Origin: SAR86 cluster bacterium
Lineage (GTDB): Bacteria; Pseudomonadota; Gammaproteobacteria; Pseudomonadales; Pseudohongiellaceae
Assembly (NCBI GenBank): GCA_002746215.1
Contig: NVWI01000001.1
Location: 183,197 to 227,073, forward strand
Reading direction: 5' to 3'
DNA: 43,877 nt
Shown: positions 16,974 to 25,964 of the stretch, piece after piece
How positions within the stretch are numbered: position 1 is the first letter of the stretch
Layout of the letters: every line of letters begins with the position of its first letter
Translations under genes and position numbers: made by a program
The notes under the pieces: model-generated
Database searches by the model: none
Seen by the model: the letters and a program-made list of their open reading frames with translations, nothing else
Told to the model about the DNA's origin: nothing

Positions 16974-17492
16974 ATGGAAATACGTTTAGTAAAAGCCACA
17001 GATGCTGACTTGCTGTCTGCCTACCATTTAAAGAACGCCGAACATTTTAGAAAATGGGAACCAAAGCATGAAGCAGATTATTATTCTGCAGGCCAATTAA
17101 AAAAAAGATTGTCATCTTTCATAGTCGCTCAAAATGAAGACAGAGCAGCTTATTTTGTGGCTATAGACAACGGTAAAGTTCTTGCACACTGCTCGTTAAC
17201 AAACATCATCTATGGCCCGTTAAAAGGCTGTCATATTGGCTATGGTGTTGCAAAATCCTTCGAAGGAACAGGTCTTATGACTAAAGTTTGTCAGCACGCT
17301 ATTAATTATGCTTTTTCCAAATTAGCGCTGAACAGGCTTATGGCTGCGTATATGCCCTTTAATTCCAGGTCAGAAACTTTACTAAAAAAACTTGGGTTTA
17401 CTCAAGAAGGTCTTGCCAGAAAGTATCTGCAAATAAATGGAAGCTGGGAAGATCATGTCTTAACGTCACTGATTAACCCCGAGAACGCTTAG
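16974..17492 (+). CDS. GNAT acetyltransferase, RimJ/RimL type
   Basis: 172 residues of a GCN5-related N-acetyltransferase. There is an N-terminal IRLVKATDADL strand/helix, a central acetyl-CoA-binding segment (GYGVAKSFEGTGLMTKVCQH, about 90-109), then LNRLMAAYMPFNSRS and the LLKKLGFTQEGLARKYL signature of the RimJ/RimL ribosomal-protein acetyltransferase group. The acceptor cannot be predicted. The gene is visibly more A+T-rich than the preceding operon, like the following riboswitch-controlled ribH2. No clear ribosome-binding site precedes the ATG. It probably forms its own unit, because the riboswitch begins 54 bases after its stop. Confidence 0.88.
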   Translation: MEIRLVKATDADLLSAYHLKNAEHFRKWEPKHEADYYSAGQLKKRLSSFIVAQNEDRAAYFVAIDNGKVLAHCSLTNIIYGPLKGCHIGYGVAKSFEGTGLMTKVCQHAINYAFSKLALNRLMAAYMPFNSRSETLLKKLGFTQEGLARKYLQINGSWEDHVLTSLINPENA

Positions 17493-17545
17493 TAAAAGAA
17501 AACCCTTATCTTTTTAGTCAGCCAAATTTTATAGTATTATGATCA

Positions 17546-17683
17546 ACATTCTCGGGGCAGGGTGAAATTCCCTACCGGCGGTAAGTGCCAAGCACAAGTC
17601 CGCGAGCGCTCAAACAGTCTTGAGGTCAGCAGATTCGGTGAAATTCCGAAGCCGACGGTTACAGTCCGGATGATAGAGAATAA
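17546..17683 (+). promoter_or_regulatory. FMN riboswitch (RFN element)
   Basis: The sequence contains the diagnostic RFN blocks in order: GGGGCAGGGTGAAATTCCCT, then ACCGGCGGTAA, a variable arm, then CAGATTCGGTGAAATTCCGA and GCCGACGGTTACAGTCCGGA. The closing P1 stem is ATTCTC (17548-17553) with GAGAAT (17676-17681). FMN binding stabilises this fold. It sits 85 bases upstream of a lumazine synthase gene, and a terminator hairpin lies between them. This fits transcription attenuation of riboflavin synthesis by FMN. Confidence 0.97.
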
Positions 17684-17700
17684 ACATTTTTCCAAGGCGA

Positions 17701-17735
17701 GCACACGCTCCTCTTGCGTTGTGTTTTATTTTTTT
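17701..17735 (+). terminator. Riboswitch-controlled terminator hairpin
   Basis: A stem of CACA-CGC (17702-17708) with GCG-TGTG (17716-17718, 17720-17723; one bulged T), loop TCCTCTT, is followed by a T-run of 12 bases broken by one A. It lies between the FMN aptamer and the ribosome-binding site of the ribH-like gene, where the expression platform is expected. An anti-terminator pairing partner was not worked out. Confidence 0.8.
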
Positions 17736-17767
17736 GCTCCGAATTTCCAATAAAAACTGGAGTAAAA

Positions 17768-18223
17768 ATGAATCAAAATATCAACCAAAGAAAACCTTAT
17801 CGAATAGCCTTTATTCAATCATCCTGGCATGAAGCTATCGTTAAAAAAGGTAAAGAAGGGTTTCTAGAGAAGTTTAAAGAGTTTGGTTTATCTACAAAGC
17901 TCGTTGATTTTTACCAGCTTCCAGGAGCCTTAGAAATACCGCTAAAATGCAAACAAGTCTGCGAAACAAATAAATATGACCTTGTTATCGCTGCTGGTTT
18001 TATTGTTGATGGTGGAATTTACAGGCATGACTTTGTCGCAAGTGCCGTTCTCGATGGAATAATGAACGTCCAACTTGAACTGGGCATTCCAATTCTTTCG
18101 ATGGTTTTAACCCCACATGATTTCGATGACAGCAAAGCAAGGAATGATTTTTTTCAAAAACATTTTATTATCAAAGGCCAGGAAATTGCAGATGCAGCTC
18201 ATGCACTTCTAACTGTGAATTGA
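17768..18223 (+). CDS. ribH2: 6,7-dimethyl-8-ribityllumazine synthase, RibH2 type
   Basis: 151 residues from the ATG at 17768, which has a GGAG site 5 bases upstream; a longer in-frame start would fall inside the terminator hairpin. The enzyme condenses 5-amino-6-ribitylaminouracil with 3,4-dihydroxy-2-butanone 4-phosphate, the penultimate step of riboflavin synthesis. Family features are the N-terminal RIAFIQSSWHEAIV (aromatic W20 at the lumazine-binding position), LPGALEIP (51-58), and the catalytic His87 in RHDFV. The FIQ-x2-WH start resembles the RibH2 paralogs of Brucella and rhizobia rather than the NusB-linked RibH of gammaproteobacteria. It stands alone under an FMN riboswitch, so it is probably a second lumazine synthase. 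The coding sequence is A+T-rich. Confidence 0.93.
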   Translation: MNQNINQRKPYRIAFIQSSWHEAIVKKGKEGFLEKFKEFGLSTKLVDFYQLPGALEIPLKCKQVCETNKYDLVIAAGFIVDGGIYRHDFVASAVLDGIMNVQLELGIPILSMVLTPHDFDDSKARNDFFQKHFIIKGQEIADAAHALLTVN

Positions 18224-18245
18224 TTTTTACACTTAATTGTAATTT

Positions 18246-18280
18246 GGCGTCAGAGTCGATGACTTTAGCACCGACTCGTC
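18246..18280. terminator. Hairpin between convergent ribH2 and DUF5916 genes
   Basis: GAGTCG (18253-18258) and CGACTC (18272-18277) form a short inverted repeat in the 71-base gap between convergent genes. The left arm starts with GGCGTCAGAG, a one-base variant of the GGTGTCAGAG motif found at 20659 and 20745. There is no clean T-run, so termination is only possible. It may instead be a remnant of a dispersed repeat. Confidence 0.4.
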
Positions 18281-18294
18281 CTATCCAAATAAGA

Positions 18295-20526
18295 TCAGAA
18301 TCTAAAATTACGAGTATATTTAAGAACTATTTCCGAGTCGGTTGAATTCAATTCTCTGAATGCGCCGATGCCGGAATCAAAATTGTAATTGATAACCAGA
18401 TAGAGATTTTCGCCGGCACGCGGATTCCAACGTAAGCGACTGTTAACCCCCAAAGAACCTGATCCATTGTCGTATTGCAGCAAGTTGACCCAGGACCATC
18501 GAACATTGAAGGCGTAATTGGCATTCATACTGATCAGGCGACTAACAAAATCTCCCACAGGCAAGGACGCGTCAGTATAGTTATAAGAGAAATCAATAGA
18601 TAAATTTCGATTGGGATTCCAACTAAAACCAGCATTTATGACCTTGCTATTACCGTTATAAAATTTTCCTTCACGATAGATAAAGTTGGGAGCAAAAGTA
18701 CGGTTCCTACTTGATCTGATCATAAGCTGCGCATAGTTAAAGGAATACTCTCCTGCCGGAATGAAAATACCTGGCCGAATCTCGAAAGGTTGTGCCAGAC
18801 CTTCTTTGTCGTTTTGCAGCATGATGAAAACCAGGTCACCCCGATTAGTATCAAAAGCAATGGGGTTAAACTGCACGAACTGACTTTGCATTGCACCTGT
18901 CTCTGCATCGCGTATGTGGTCACCCCTGAAGACAAATGTCAGATTACGGATAAAGGGATGTGAATTCAGAAAATAACGATAATTGGATGAGAAGGCCGCT
19001 CTTTCTATACCTTTTCTATTTGCGAAGCCCAGACTAGGATTGTATTGATCACCAACATAACTGTAATCAACTTCAAGACTGGCCCCCGTACCCTGTGTTG
19101 AATAGTTAATGTTAGCGTTATAGGCTTTGTCATCACCATCCAGCCCTTGTGTATCAGATTGCTGATACCACAGATCACTGCTTAGCGTATGGCTATCGGA
19201 AAACTGGGTGTTGCGGTAGGTAAAATCCACGCCTACCAGAGAATTATCTATATTACTGTTGGGGTCTCCCTCAGTAAAAATTGCGCCGATTCTTGATTCT
19301 GAAAGAATATTCGAGGTGATGCGACCAACAAACACATCTTGTCCTTCCAGACCAAGACGATCACCCTGCTGTATTGCCAAAGCACCAAGACTGAGATTGC
19401 CCACACGCCCGGCCAGTTTACCGCCAACATCTATATCAACCGGCTGGCCAGTGACGGGATTCAGGCCAATACGTCTTGAATAAAACGGTATGCCATTACG
19501 GAGCTTGGCACCCGGCGGTGCATTGCCACCACCACTCCCACCAATATTACCGAAACTAAATATCTCAGAATCCTGTAGAAAAAAATCTCTTTTTTCAGGA
19601 AAAAACAGAGAAAAACGTGTCAAATTTACTTGCCGGTCATCCACTTCAGTGGCAGAAAAATCAGTGTTCAGGGTTAATGCCCCAGTCAGGTTAGGGGTGA
19701 ATTTATAAAAAACATCCAATGAAGGATCTACTCGATTATCGCTACTGCCAGCCACATGATCTTCAACTTGCGCCATGGTAAAAGAAGGTGCGATGTCCAA
19801 CCCCAAGCCTTGCTGAATATCATTAATACCGACAACTTGACCTGCAGTTGCAGGGTTAGTGCTACGATTAAAGGAAGACCAATAGATCCTTTCATTTTTT
19901 CGGGCAATGGAGCGACCCAGGTTAAGTCCCCACTCATCCGTATTCGGATCAAAATTCAAAGTAGTAAAAGGGATGATCATTTCCGTAGTCCAACCCTGGT
20001 CATCAATACTTGATTCTACCTGCCAGATACCGCTCCAATCATTGTTATAGGAACTGGCGCTCTCCCAGACGCCTTCACTGCGAACACCATTTGGATTGGT
20101 CTGGAAATAAAAAGCCGTCCTGTCATTGTTGAAAGTATCCAGCAGAATATCGGCGGTGTCGTCCCCGAATATATTCTGTCCCTGAATTAATTGTCTAGCT
20201 CGAATCTGGGATGGATTACTGTCATACAACCTGGCTGCCATGTAAAAATTATTGTCGTCATAGGTGATATAAAATTCACTTATTTCCGTTGGCTCACCGT
20301 GATCGACCGGTTGCACCTGATGAAAATTAGTAATCTTCCTGGCCTCACGCCATATGGGATCATCCAGAATACCGTCCAAAATTGGCGCAAGATTCGTCTT
20401 GTTGATTTCTATAATTTTGCTATCAGATGTCTGTGTAACGAAACTACCGACCGTTTCAAGCTGGGCCTGTGAAAGCTGCGGAATAATCAGCAAACAAAGA
20501 AGTGTGACTATGTTGAATACTCGCAA
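18295..20526 (-). CDS. DUF5916/CBM9-like outer-membrane protein
   Basis: 743 residues, starting at TTG (20526) with an AAGAGA site about 9 bases upstream; no nearby in-frame ATG exists and this start gives a good signal peptide (cleavage after SQA). Residues about 40-210 form a carbohydrate-binding-module-9-like domain (LDGILDDPIWREA, YITYDDNNFYMAARLYD, WTTEMIIPF). The rest, with alternating short strands and a final aromatic residue (YTRNFRF), is a predicted outer-membrane beta-barrel (DUF5916). Such proteins are widespread in marine bacteria, often near hydrolases, and their ligand is unknown. It has no operon partner here. Function beyond surface exposure and possible glycan binding is inference. 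Confidence 0.85.
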   Translation of the reverse strand: MRVFNIVTLLCLLIIPQLSQAQLETVGSFVTQTSDSKIIEINKTNLAPILDGILDDPIWREARKITNFHQVQPVDHGEPTEISEFYITYDDNNFYMAARLYDSNPSQIRARQLIQGQNIFGDDTADILLDTFNNDRTAFYFQTNPNGVRSEGVWESASSYNNDWSGIWQVESSIDDQGWTTEMIIPFTTLNFDPNTDEWGLNLGRSIARKNERIYWSSFNRSTNPATAGQVVGINDIQQGLGLDIAPSFTMAQVEDHVAGSSDNRVDPSLDVFYKFTPNLTGALTLNTDFSATEVDDRQVNLTRFSLFFPEKRDFFLQDSEIFSFGNIGGSGGGNAPPGAKLRNGIPFYSRRIGLNPVTGQPVDIDVGGKLAGRVGNLSLGALAIQQGDRLGLEGQDVFVGRITSNILSESRIGAIFTEGDPNSNIDNSLVGVDFTYRNTQFSDSHTLSSDLWYQQSDTQGLDGDDKAYNANINYSTQGTGASLEVDYSYVGDQYNPSLGFANRKGIERAAFSSNYRYFLNSHPFIRNLTFVFRGDHIRDAETGAMQSQFVQFNPIAFDTNRGDLVFIMLQNDKEGLAQPFEIRPGIFIPAGEYSFNYAQLMIRSSRNRTFAPNFIYREGKFYNGNSKVINAGFSWNPNRNLSIDFSYNYTDASLPVGDFVSRLISMNANYAFNVRWSWVNLLQYDNGSGSLGVNSRLRWNPRAGENLYLVINYNFDSGIGAFRELNSTDSEIVLKYTRNFRF

Positions 20527-20658
20527 TTTATAGTTTCTCTTAAGTGGTTATATGGAAAACACGGGAGTATAAGGGCTCGATAAATATAAAGAATCCCTGA
20601 CAATAAAAAAGCCGCATATTCCTTAATTTATCCTTATTTAATTAGGGAACCTGTGCTC

Positions 20659-20754
20659 GGTGTCAGAGCAAAACTCTCATCATTCCTACAGTTGATTTCA
20701 TTCATTAAGCATAAATTTATAGTCAAAGTTAGTTTTTAGATTTACTCTGACACC
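20659..20754. mobile_element. MITE-like 96-bp element with 10-bp inverted ends
   Basis: GGTGTCAGAG at 20659-20668 and its exact reverse complement CTCTGACACC at 20745-20754 bound a 96-bp A+T-rich stretch. Similarity extends inward slightly (GAGCAAA and GAGTAAA). From memory, such TGTCAGAG-type ends flank REP-associated tyrosine-transposase elements in many gammaproteobacteria. No transposase gene is present here, so this would be a short non-autonomous remnant. Confidence 0.5.
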
Positions 20755-20797
20755 AATTTATCGAACTATTAACAATTTTTAATTTCTCACTTTTCAT

Positions 20798-21487
20798 ATG
20801 ACCTATCACGAAGAACATAAATCTCATCGTACCGGCTGGTTAAGAGCCGCCGTCTTAGGTGCGAATGATGGCATCGTTTCTACAGCGAGCCTGATTATTG
20901 GTGTCGCAGCAGCTAATGTTTCTCAGGAATATATTTTACTTACTGGCCTCGCTGGTCTGGTTGCTGGCGCTATGTCGATGGCTGCTGGCGAATATGTCTC
21001 AGTCAGTTCGCAAGCCGACACCGAACGCGCAGACCTGGAACAAGAACAGCAATCTTTGAACGATGACTTTGAATTTGAAAAAATAGAACTCGCTAAAATT
21101 TATCAGGATCGTGGCCTTACTCAGGAATTATCCATAACCGTGGCGGAACAGTTAATGGCGCATGATGCCCTTGCCGCGCATGCCAGAGATGAAATAGGGA
21201 TTGTAGAAAATGGCAGAGCCAGACCGGCACAAGCGGCTATTTTTTCAGGCCTATCCTTTACTATTGGTGCCCTGTTACCACTACTAGTTGCCTGGCTAAG
21301 CCGACCTGATTTGTTAATCATATCCGTTGCAATCAGTTCATTGCTGTTTCTTGCTTTATTAGGCATTCTAGCCGCACACGCTGGTGGTGCTTCCAAATTA
21401 AGAGGGTGTTTGCGTGTTACATTCTGGGGGGTACTAGCAATGGCGCTAACGGCCCTTGTTGGTTCAATTTTTGGAATAGCAGTTTAA
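20798..21487 (+). CDS. VIT1/CCC1-family metal transporter
   Basis: 229 residues of the vacuolar-iron-transporter family (PF01988). The start GWLRAAVLGANDGIVSTASL (about 13-32) is the family signature: helix 1 carries the metal-selective Asn-Asp. Helix 2 follows (LTGLAGLVAGAMSMAAGEYVSVSSQADTE), with the conserved MAAGEY motif. An acidic cytoplasmic helical domain (about 72-120, ERADLEQEQQ) and three C-terminal helices complete it. Prokaryotic members move Fe2+ or Mn2+ out of the cytoplasm or into compartments. No Fur site was confidently seen upstream. Start at the ATG at 20798; a separate unit after the MITE-like element. Confidence 0.94.
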   Translation: MTYHEEHKSHRTGWLRAAVLGANDGIVSTASLIIGVAAANVSQEYILLTGLAGLVAGAMSMAAGEYVSVSSQADTERADLEQEQQSLNDDFEFEKIELAKIYQDRGLTQELSITVAEQLMAHDALAAHARDEIGIVENGRARPAQAAIFSGLSFTIGALLPLLVAWLSRPDLLIISVAISSLLFLALLGILAAHAGGASKLRGCLRVTFWGVLAMALTALVGSIFGIAV

Positions 21488-21556
21488 AAGCCATTCACTT
21501 GTAATTTTTCTGGATAATTTCAGTCTTAGACCTATGGCCTTTATCAGCGTAATTTA

Positions 21557-21583
21557 TTGACGATCTTACTTATCTGGTAAAAT
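21557..21583 (+). promoter_or_regulatory. Weak sigma-70-like promoter before the glutaredoxin gene
   Basis: TTGACG (21557-21562) and TAAAAT (21578-21583) resemble -35 and -10 boxes but are only 15 bases apart instead of 17. They lie 42 bases upstream of the TTG start of the glutaredoxin-like gene. Confidence 0.3.
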
Positions 21584-21609
21584 TATTTTTAATATCTATT
21601 TTTAATATC
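21584..21609. repeat. 13-bp tandem duplication in the leader of the glutaredoxin gene
   Basis: TATTTTTAATATC occurs twice in direct tandem (21584-21596 and 21597-21609), directly upstream of the AAGGA ribosome-binding site. It is one of two 13-bp tandem repeats in this window; the other is at 25917. Confidence 0.6.
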
Positions 21610-21624
21610 TAAAAGGACCTTCGT

Positions 21625-21954
21625 TTGAGTAATTTTGACCTTGAGCAAGAATTAACCTCAGCCTTTACTGAAGAACAAACAGAAAATACTGCTTCACCTA
21701 CATTAGCCCTGTATATGACACCTATATGCCCTTATTGCATTTATGTCAGATCAGCAGCCTCTTCATTGGGCCTTGATATAGAAATGAAAAATATTTATAA
21801 GCAACAACATTTTGATGATTTACTTGCCGCGCGCAACCGTGCAACGGTACCTGTACTTCGAATAAGTTATCCGAATGGGCAGCAAGAGGAAAAGTGGCTA
21901 CCTGAGTCGATGGATATCATTGCGTATTTAAAGGGACTAAAAGCAAGCGACTAA
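21625..21954 (+). CDS. Glutaredoxin-like / GST N-terminal-domain protein
   Basis: 109 residues. I accept the TTG start because AAGGA lies 7 bases before it and the first in-frame ATG is well inside the domain. After a 25-residue acidic extension comes a thioredoxin fold. LALYMTPICPYC has the dithiol active site C35-P-Y-C38, the cis-Pro loop is ATVPVLRI (P76), and a C-terminal PESMDIIAYLKG helix completes the glutathione-binding surface. It is probably a glutathione-dependent dithiol oxidoreductase, and contrasts with the CxxS protein at 2470-2877. It stands alone between the VIT1 transporter and a convergent phosphoesterase. Confidence 0.88.
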   Translation: MSNFDLEQELTSAFTEEQTENTASPTLALYMTPICPYCIYVRSAASSLGLDIEMKNIYKQQHFDDLLAARNRATVPVLRISYPNGQQEEKWLPESMDIIAYLKGLKASD

Positions 21955-22011
21955 GAACCTTAAATAACAACGCAATTTTAGAAAACTGTTAACAGGTTTT
22001 TTTCTTGAGCT

Positions 22012-22932
22012 TCACTGAAACGACAAAATCCCCGTTACTTCATCATCTATTAGTTCAAGAATTTGAATTTGACCACCATAAGCACGTGACATGCCTACGT
22101 CAGTCGCCCAAATCTTATTGCCGCAATAAGAAGTAATTTCAGCATGGCGTGTATGTGCAACGATCATGCGCTTAACCCCAAGTATGCGTAGCGACTCTTC
22201 CAGCATTAGGCAATCCATTTGATCAACCCGAGAGGAAAAGTGTCGCGCCCACATGACACGGTCACTATCATCAACGCGTTGCGAAGAATCTGGCTCATTG
22301 GTTTCACCTCTTAACCAGGCACTCACTTCAACATTAATTCTCTCAATGCCATATTCAGCCCAGCGTGGCACAACGCCGCCATGTACAAAAATAGTTTCCC
22401 CTAATTTAAGCACAGTAGGAAATTCAGCAATACGTACGGCATAAGGTCCACCAGACATCAAGGCGGCGCCACGGGAGCGCTCATTAGGTGGTAAGCGTTG
22501 TAAGCGCGGATCATCAAGATTTAAATCCGGCATACCAACATACGCAGGAAAAGGGTTTGGACCAACGGCCTGGTTATCAACCCGGCCTCCCATTACTTCA
22601 TGATTACCAATCAGCGCGTGTACTTTGCCACCATGCTGTTCTGCCTGTGCTTGAATGGCAAACATGAAATCCAGAACCTCACGTTCATCATCACTACGTC
22701 CGATCAGGTCACCCATTTGAACAATAGTTAGTTCGCCACCAATCCATTCATCATTTTCATTAGTGGCTCCAGCTAATTGAAAGACCTGCTGCATAACACC
22801 AATATCAGAATGGATATCACCAATCGCAATAATACGGTTTGAATTATCTAGCGCCTGTTGTGGCGCTTCACTGGCCTGACCACAGGAGAAAATAAAAAAT
22901 AGAGATATAAAAAATAAAAATTTTATAAGCAT
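22012..22932 (-). CDS. Calcineurin-like metallophosphoesterase lipoprotein
   Basis: 306 residues. The N-terminus (hydrophobic 2-16) ends in a lipobox-like IFSC17, so it is likely a lipoprotein. The metallophosphoesterase signature is complete and in order: GDIH (38-41), GDLIGR (74-79), GNHE (109-112), then later VHGG and AHTRH metal/phosphate-binding His residues. This suits a Ser/Thr- or tyrosine-type protein phosphatase or nucleotide phosphatase, similar to Shewanella-like phosphatases. The substrate is unknown. It is convergent with the glutaredoxin gene (57-base gap) and 85 bases downstream of the gcvP end. Confidence 0.9.
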   Translation of the reverse strand: MLIKFLFFISLFFIFSCGQASEAPQQALDNSNRIIAIGDIHSDIGVMQQVFQLAGATNENDEWIGGELTIVQMGDLIGRSDDEREVLDFMFAIQAQAEQHGGKVHALIGNHEVMGGRVDNQAVGPNPFPAYVGMPDLNLDDPRLQRLPPNERSRGAALMSGGPYAVRIAEFPTVLKLGETIFVHGGVVPRWAEYGIERINVEVSAWLRGETNEPDSSQRVDDSDRVMWARHFSSRVDQMDCLMLEESLRILGVKRMIVAHTRHAEITSYCGNKIWATDVGMSRAYGGQIQILELIDDEVTGILSFQ

Positions 22933-22980
22933 TATCTATACGCTTTTTATGGTTCAACCGGCCTACGTAAAACTAGTTTA

Positions 22981-23008
22981 TGTATCACTTTTTGCACCTT
23001 GTGATACA
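22981..23008 (-). terminator. Inverted repeat just after gcvP
   Basis: TGTATCAC (22981-22988) and GTGATACA (23001-23008) form a perfect 8-bp stem with a 12-base loop, nine bases past the gcvP stop. It lacks a downstream T-run on the minus strand, so it could be a processing or stabilising hairpin rather than a strong terminator. Confidence 0.4.
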
Positions 23009-23017
23009 CAAGCAAGC

Positions 23018-25867
23018 TTACTCGTATTCTGACATCGGCGGACAGGCACACACCAGATTTCTATCGCCAAAGACATTATCTACTCGGCCAACCGGTGGCC
23101 AGTATTTGTTGTCACGCAGGGAAACCAACGGATAAGCTGCTAATTCACGACTATAAGCATGCTGCCAATCACCTGTACTCACCATATCTGCTGTATGTGG
23201 AGCATTATGCAAAGGGTTGTCATCCTTTGGTAATTCACCTTTAGCAACGCTGCTTATCTCTGCGCGAATTTGTTTCATCGCGGCACAAAAGCGATCGAGT
23301 TCCTCCACAGATTCACTTTCGGTCGGCTCTATCATTAAGGTTCCCGGAACAGGGAAAGACATTGTTGGTGCGTGAAATCCATAATCTATCAGGCGCTTGG
23401 CGATATCATCCACTGTAACGCCTGATTCATCCTGTATTGGTCGCACATCAATAATACATTCATGTGCAACTCGCCCATTACTACCGGTATATAAGACTGG
23501 AAAATCATCCTTAAGCTGGTCGGCAATGTAGTTGGCATTCAGTATAGCCACTTCACTGGCTTGCTTCAGGCCATCGGCCCCCATCATTTTGATATACATC
23601 CAGGTTATTGGCAGTATTCCTGCGCTGCCCCAGGCTGCCGATGCAACAGCACCGACATCACTATCTTCCAGCATGGCATGCCCTGGTAAGTAGGGTGCTA
23701 AATGCTCTGCTACGGCTACTGGGCCTATTCCCGGTCCGCCGCCACCATGAGGAATGCAAAAAGTTTTATGCAGGTTTAAATGCGAAACATCGCCGCCGAA
23801 TTTCCCAGGCTGACACAAGCCAACCATGGCATTTAGATTCGCACCATCCATATATACCTGCCCACCATGATCATGCACGATTTCGCAAAGCTCTCTAATA
23901 CCTTCTTCGAACACACCGTGAGTGGAAGGATAAGTGACCATAATCGCAGCCAGATCATCTTTATGCTGTTCGGCTTTTTCTCTTAGGTCATCAAGGTCTA
24001 CGTTGCCATCAGTATCGCACTTCACAACCACTACCTTCATACCACACATTTGTGCCGATGCCGGATTAGTACCGTGAGCAGAACTTGGGATTAAACAAAT
24101 ATTGCGCTGAGCTTCACCTCTGGCTTTCTGCCAGGCTCGAATTGCCAGTAAACCAGCATACTCACCCTGAGACCCCGCATTAGGCTGTAAAGATACCGCG
24201 GCATAGCCGGTAATTTTACACAGCATTTCTTCCAGTTCTTTAATCATGTGCAAATATCCCTGCGCCTGTTCTTGCGGCACAAAAGGATGAATCTGGGAAA
24301 ATTCAGGCCAGGTTATTGGCATCATTTCCGAGGTGGCATTGAGTTTCATGGTGCAGGAACCTAGCGGAATCATGGCGCGATCCAGGGCGATATCTTTATC
24401 TGCCAACTTACGCATATAACGCAGCATCTGTGTTTCAGAATGATTGATATTGAAAATCGGATGACTCAGAACTTCACCCTGGCGACTCAACTCGTCTTCT
24501 ATTCCTGAGCTTGCTTTAGCTTCAGCTTCTACAATGTCTAGCTCGGCATCACTGAACAAACAGCATAGTTTTTTAACATCATCTGCCGTCGTGGTTTCAT
24601 CAAGAGAAACACCCAGGCTTATCTCATCAATAACGCGCAAATTGATTCCCTGATCATTGGCTTTTTTATGTATAGCCTGTGTTGCATCGCCTGTTTCCAG
24701 AGTCAGGGTGTCAAAGAAAGTCCCGTTCTTAATGTTAACGCCTGTCTTTTGTAAGCCCGCCGCCAAAATAGCGGTTAAAGTATGCACCCGTTCTGCGATA
24801 CGTTTTAAACCCTGTGGCCCATGATAAACAGCATACATACCTGCAATCACAGCCAGTAAAACCTGCGCCGTACAAATATTGCTGGTGGCCTTTTCACGCC
24901 GAATATGTTGCTCGCGAGTTTGCAAAGCCAAACGATAAGCTGCCTTGCCACGTGTATCTTGTGAAACACCAATCAGCCTGCCTGGCAAAGAGCGTTTAAA
25001 ACTTTCACGCGTTGCCATAAAAGCGGCATGTGGCCCACCAAAAGCCAACGGCACACCAAAGCGTTGGCTTGAACCAATGACTACATCTGCTCCCATAGCG
25101 CCAGGTGACTTTATTAATAATAAACTTAATAAATCAGCCGCAATTGTGACTAAAATTTGTTTTTCGTGAGCTTGCTCTATAAGCGCTGAATAATCAGAAA
25201 TACTGCCATCGGCACCAGGATTTTGAATTAGAATGGCAAAACAATCATGCTCCAATGCCTGCTCTGGTTTGCCAATTATCAGCTCGATACCAAACGCTTC
25301 TGCCCGTGTTTTAATCACATCAAGCGTTTGCGGATAACAATTTTCATCGACAAAAAATAATCCCGATTTGGATTTACTCATGCGTTGGCATAGTGTCATA
25401 GCTTCCGCTGCAGCACTGCCTTCATCCAGTAAAGAAGCATTAGCAATGTCCATCCCTGTCAAATCACTCACCATCGTTTGAAAGTTTAATAAGGCTTCCA
25501 AACGACCCTGAGATATTTCAGCTTGATAAGGTGTATAGGCTGTATACCAGGCTGGGTTTTCCAGAATATTTCTGAGAATGACAGCAGGTGTCAAAGTATT
25601 GTAGTAGCCTTGACCTATATAAGTCTTAAAGACCTTATTTTGCTTGGCGAGTGCTTGCAGCTCATTTAAAGCATCTTCTTCACTAACACTTTCTTGCATG
25701 TCCAGTGCGTCATGCATGCGTATAGATGCTGGGACTACTGCCTGGATAAATTCATCCATGTTGTTGTAGCCAAGCTGAGTCAACATGCTTTGCTGTTCTT
25801 CTGTATTAGGACCTAAATGACGCGCAATAAAGGCTTGATGGTTTTCCAGCTCAAACAATGACTTCAT
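23018..25867 (-). CDS. gcvP: Glycine dehydrogenase (decarboxylating), P protein
   Basis: The single-chain (P1+P2 fused) P protein of the glycine cleavage system, 949 residues from the ATG at 25867 (MKSLFELEN...). A TTG four codons upstream would leave no room for the AGAGAG site. It decarboxylates glycine with pyridoxal phosphate and passes the aminomethyl group to lipoyl GcvH. Landmarks are N-terminal FIARHLGP, the tract [18 protein letters not shown], and the PLP-Lys motif [19 protein letters not shown] (about residues 690-710). Length is normal. It lies 98 bases downstream of gcvT on the same strand, so the two are probably cotranscribed, but gcvH is absent from this locus. Confidence 0.98.
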   Translation of the reverse strand: MKSLFELENHQAFIARHLGPNTEEQQSMLTQLGYNNMDEFIQAVVPASIRMHDALDMQESVSEEDALNELQALAKQNKVFKTYIGQGYYNTLTPAVILRNILENPAWYTAYTPYQAEISQGRLEALLNFQTMVSDLTGMDIANASLLDEGSAAAEAMTLCQRMSKSKSGLFFVDENCYPQTLDVIKTRAEAFGIELIIGKPEQALEHDCFAILIQNPGADGSISDYSALIEQAHEKQILVTIAADLLSLLLIKSPGAMGADVVIGSSQRFGVPLAFGGPHAAFMATRESFKRSLPGRLIGVSQDTRGKAAYRLALQTREQHIRREKATSNICTAQVLLAVIAGMYAVYHGPQGLKRIAERVHTLTAILAAGLQKTGVNIKNGTFFDTLTLETGDATQAIHKKANDQGINLRVIDEISLGVSLDETTTADDVKKLCCLFSDAELDIVEAEAKASSGIEDELSRQGEVLSHPIFNINHSETQMLRYMRKLADKDIALDRAMIPLGSCTMKLNATSEMMPITWPEFSQIHPFVPQEQAQGYLHMIKELEEMLCKITGYAAVSLQPNAGSQGEYAGLLAIRAWQKARGEAQRNICLIPSSAHGTNPASAQMCGMKVVVVKCDTDGNVDLDDLREKAEQHKDDLAAIMVTYPSTHGVFEEGIRELCEIVHDHGGQVYMDGANLNAMVGLCQPGKFGGDVSHLNLHKTFCIPHGGGGPGIGPVAVAEHLAPYLPGHAMLEDSDVGAVASAAWGSAGILPITWMYIKMMGADGLKQASEVAILNANYIADQLKDDFPVLYTGSNGRVAHECIIDVRPIQDESGVTVDDIAKRLIDYGFHAPTMSFPVPGTLMIEPTESESVEELDRFCAAMKQIRAEISSVAKGELPKDDNPLHNAPHTADMVSTGDWQHAYSRELAAYPLVSLRDNKYWPPVGRVDNVFGDRNLVCACPPMSEYE

Positions 25868-25916
25868 ATCAATCAACAACTCTCTTAAGTGACGTGCTTA
25901 AATAATTTTAGCTAAA

Positions 25917-25962
25917 ATAGTTCTTATAAATAGTTCTTATAAATAGTTTTTATAAATAGTTC
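25917..25962. repeat. 13-bp tandem repeat (3.5 copies) between gcvT and gcvP
   Basis: The unit ATAGTTCTTATAA occurs at 25917, 25930 and 25943 (the last with C to T), plus a partial fourth copy ATAGTTCG. It fills most of the gap between the gcvT stop and the gcvP ribosome-binding site. Such a tract could vary in copy number by slippage and alter spacing or mRNA structure (inference). Confidence 0.8.
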
Positions 25963-25964
25963 GT

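Noticed and set aside
17714-17767. In-frame upstream extension of the ribH2 reading frame
   Set aside because: It lies inside the terminator hairpin of the FMN riboswitch, has no ribosome-binding site, and the ATG at 17768 has a good GGAG site.
25917-25962. Tandem repeats considered as a CRISPR array
   Set aside because: Repeat units are 13 bp with no spacers, so not CRISPR.
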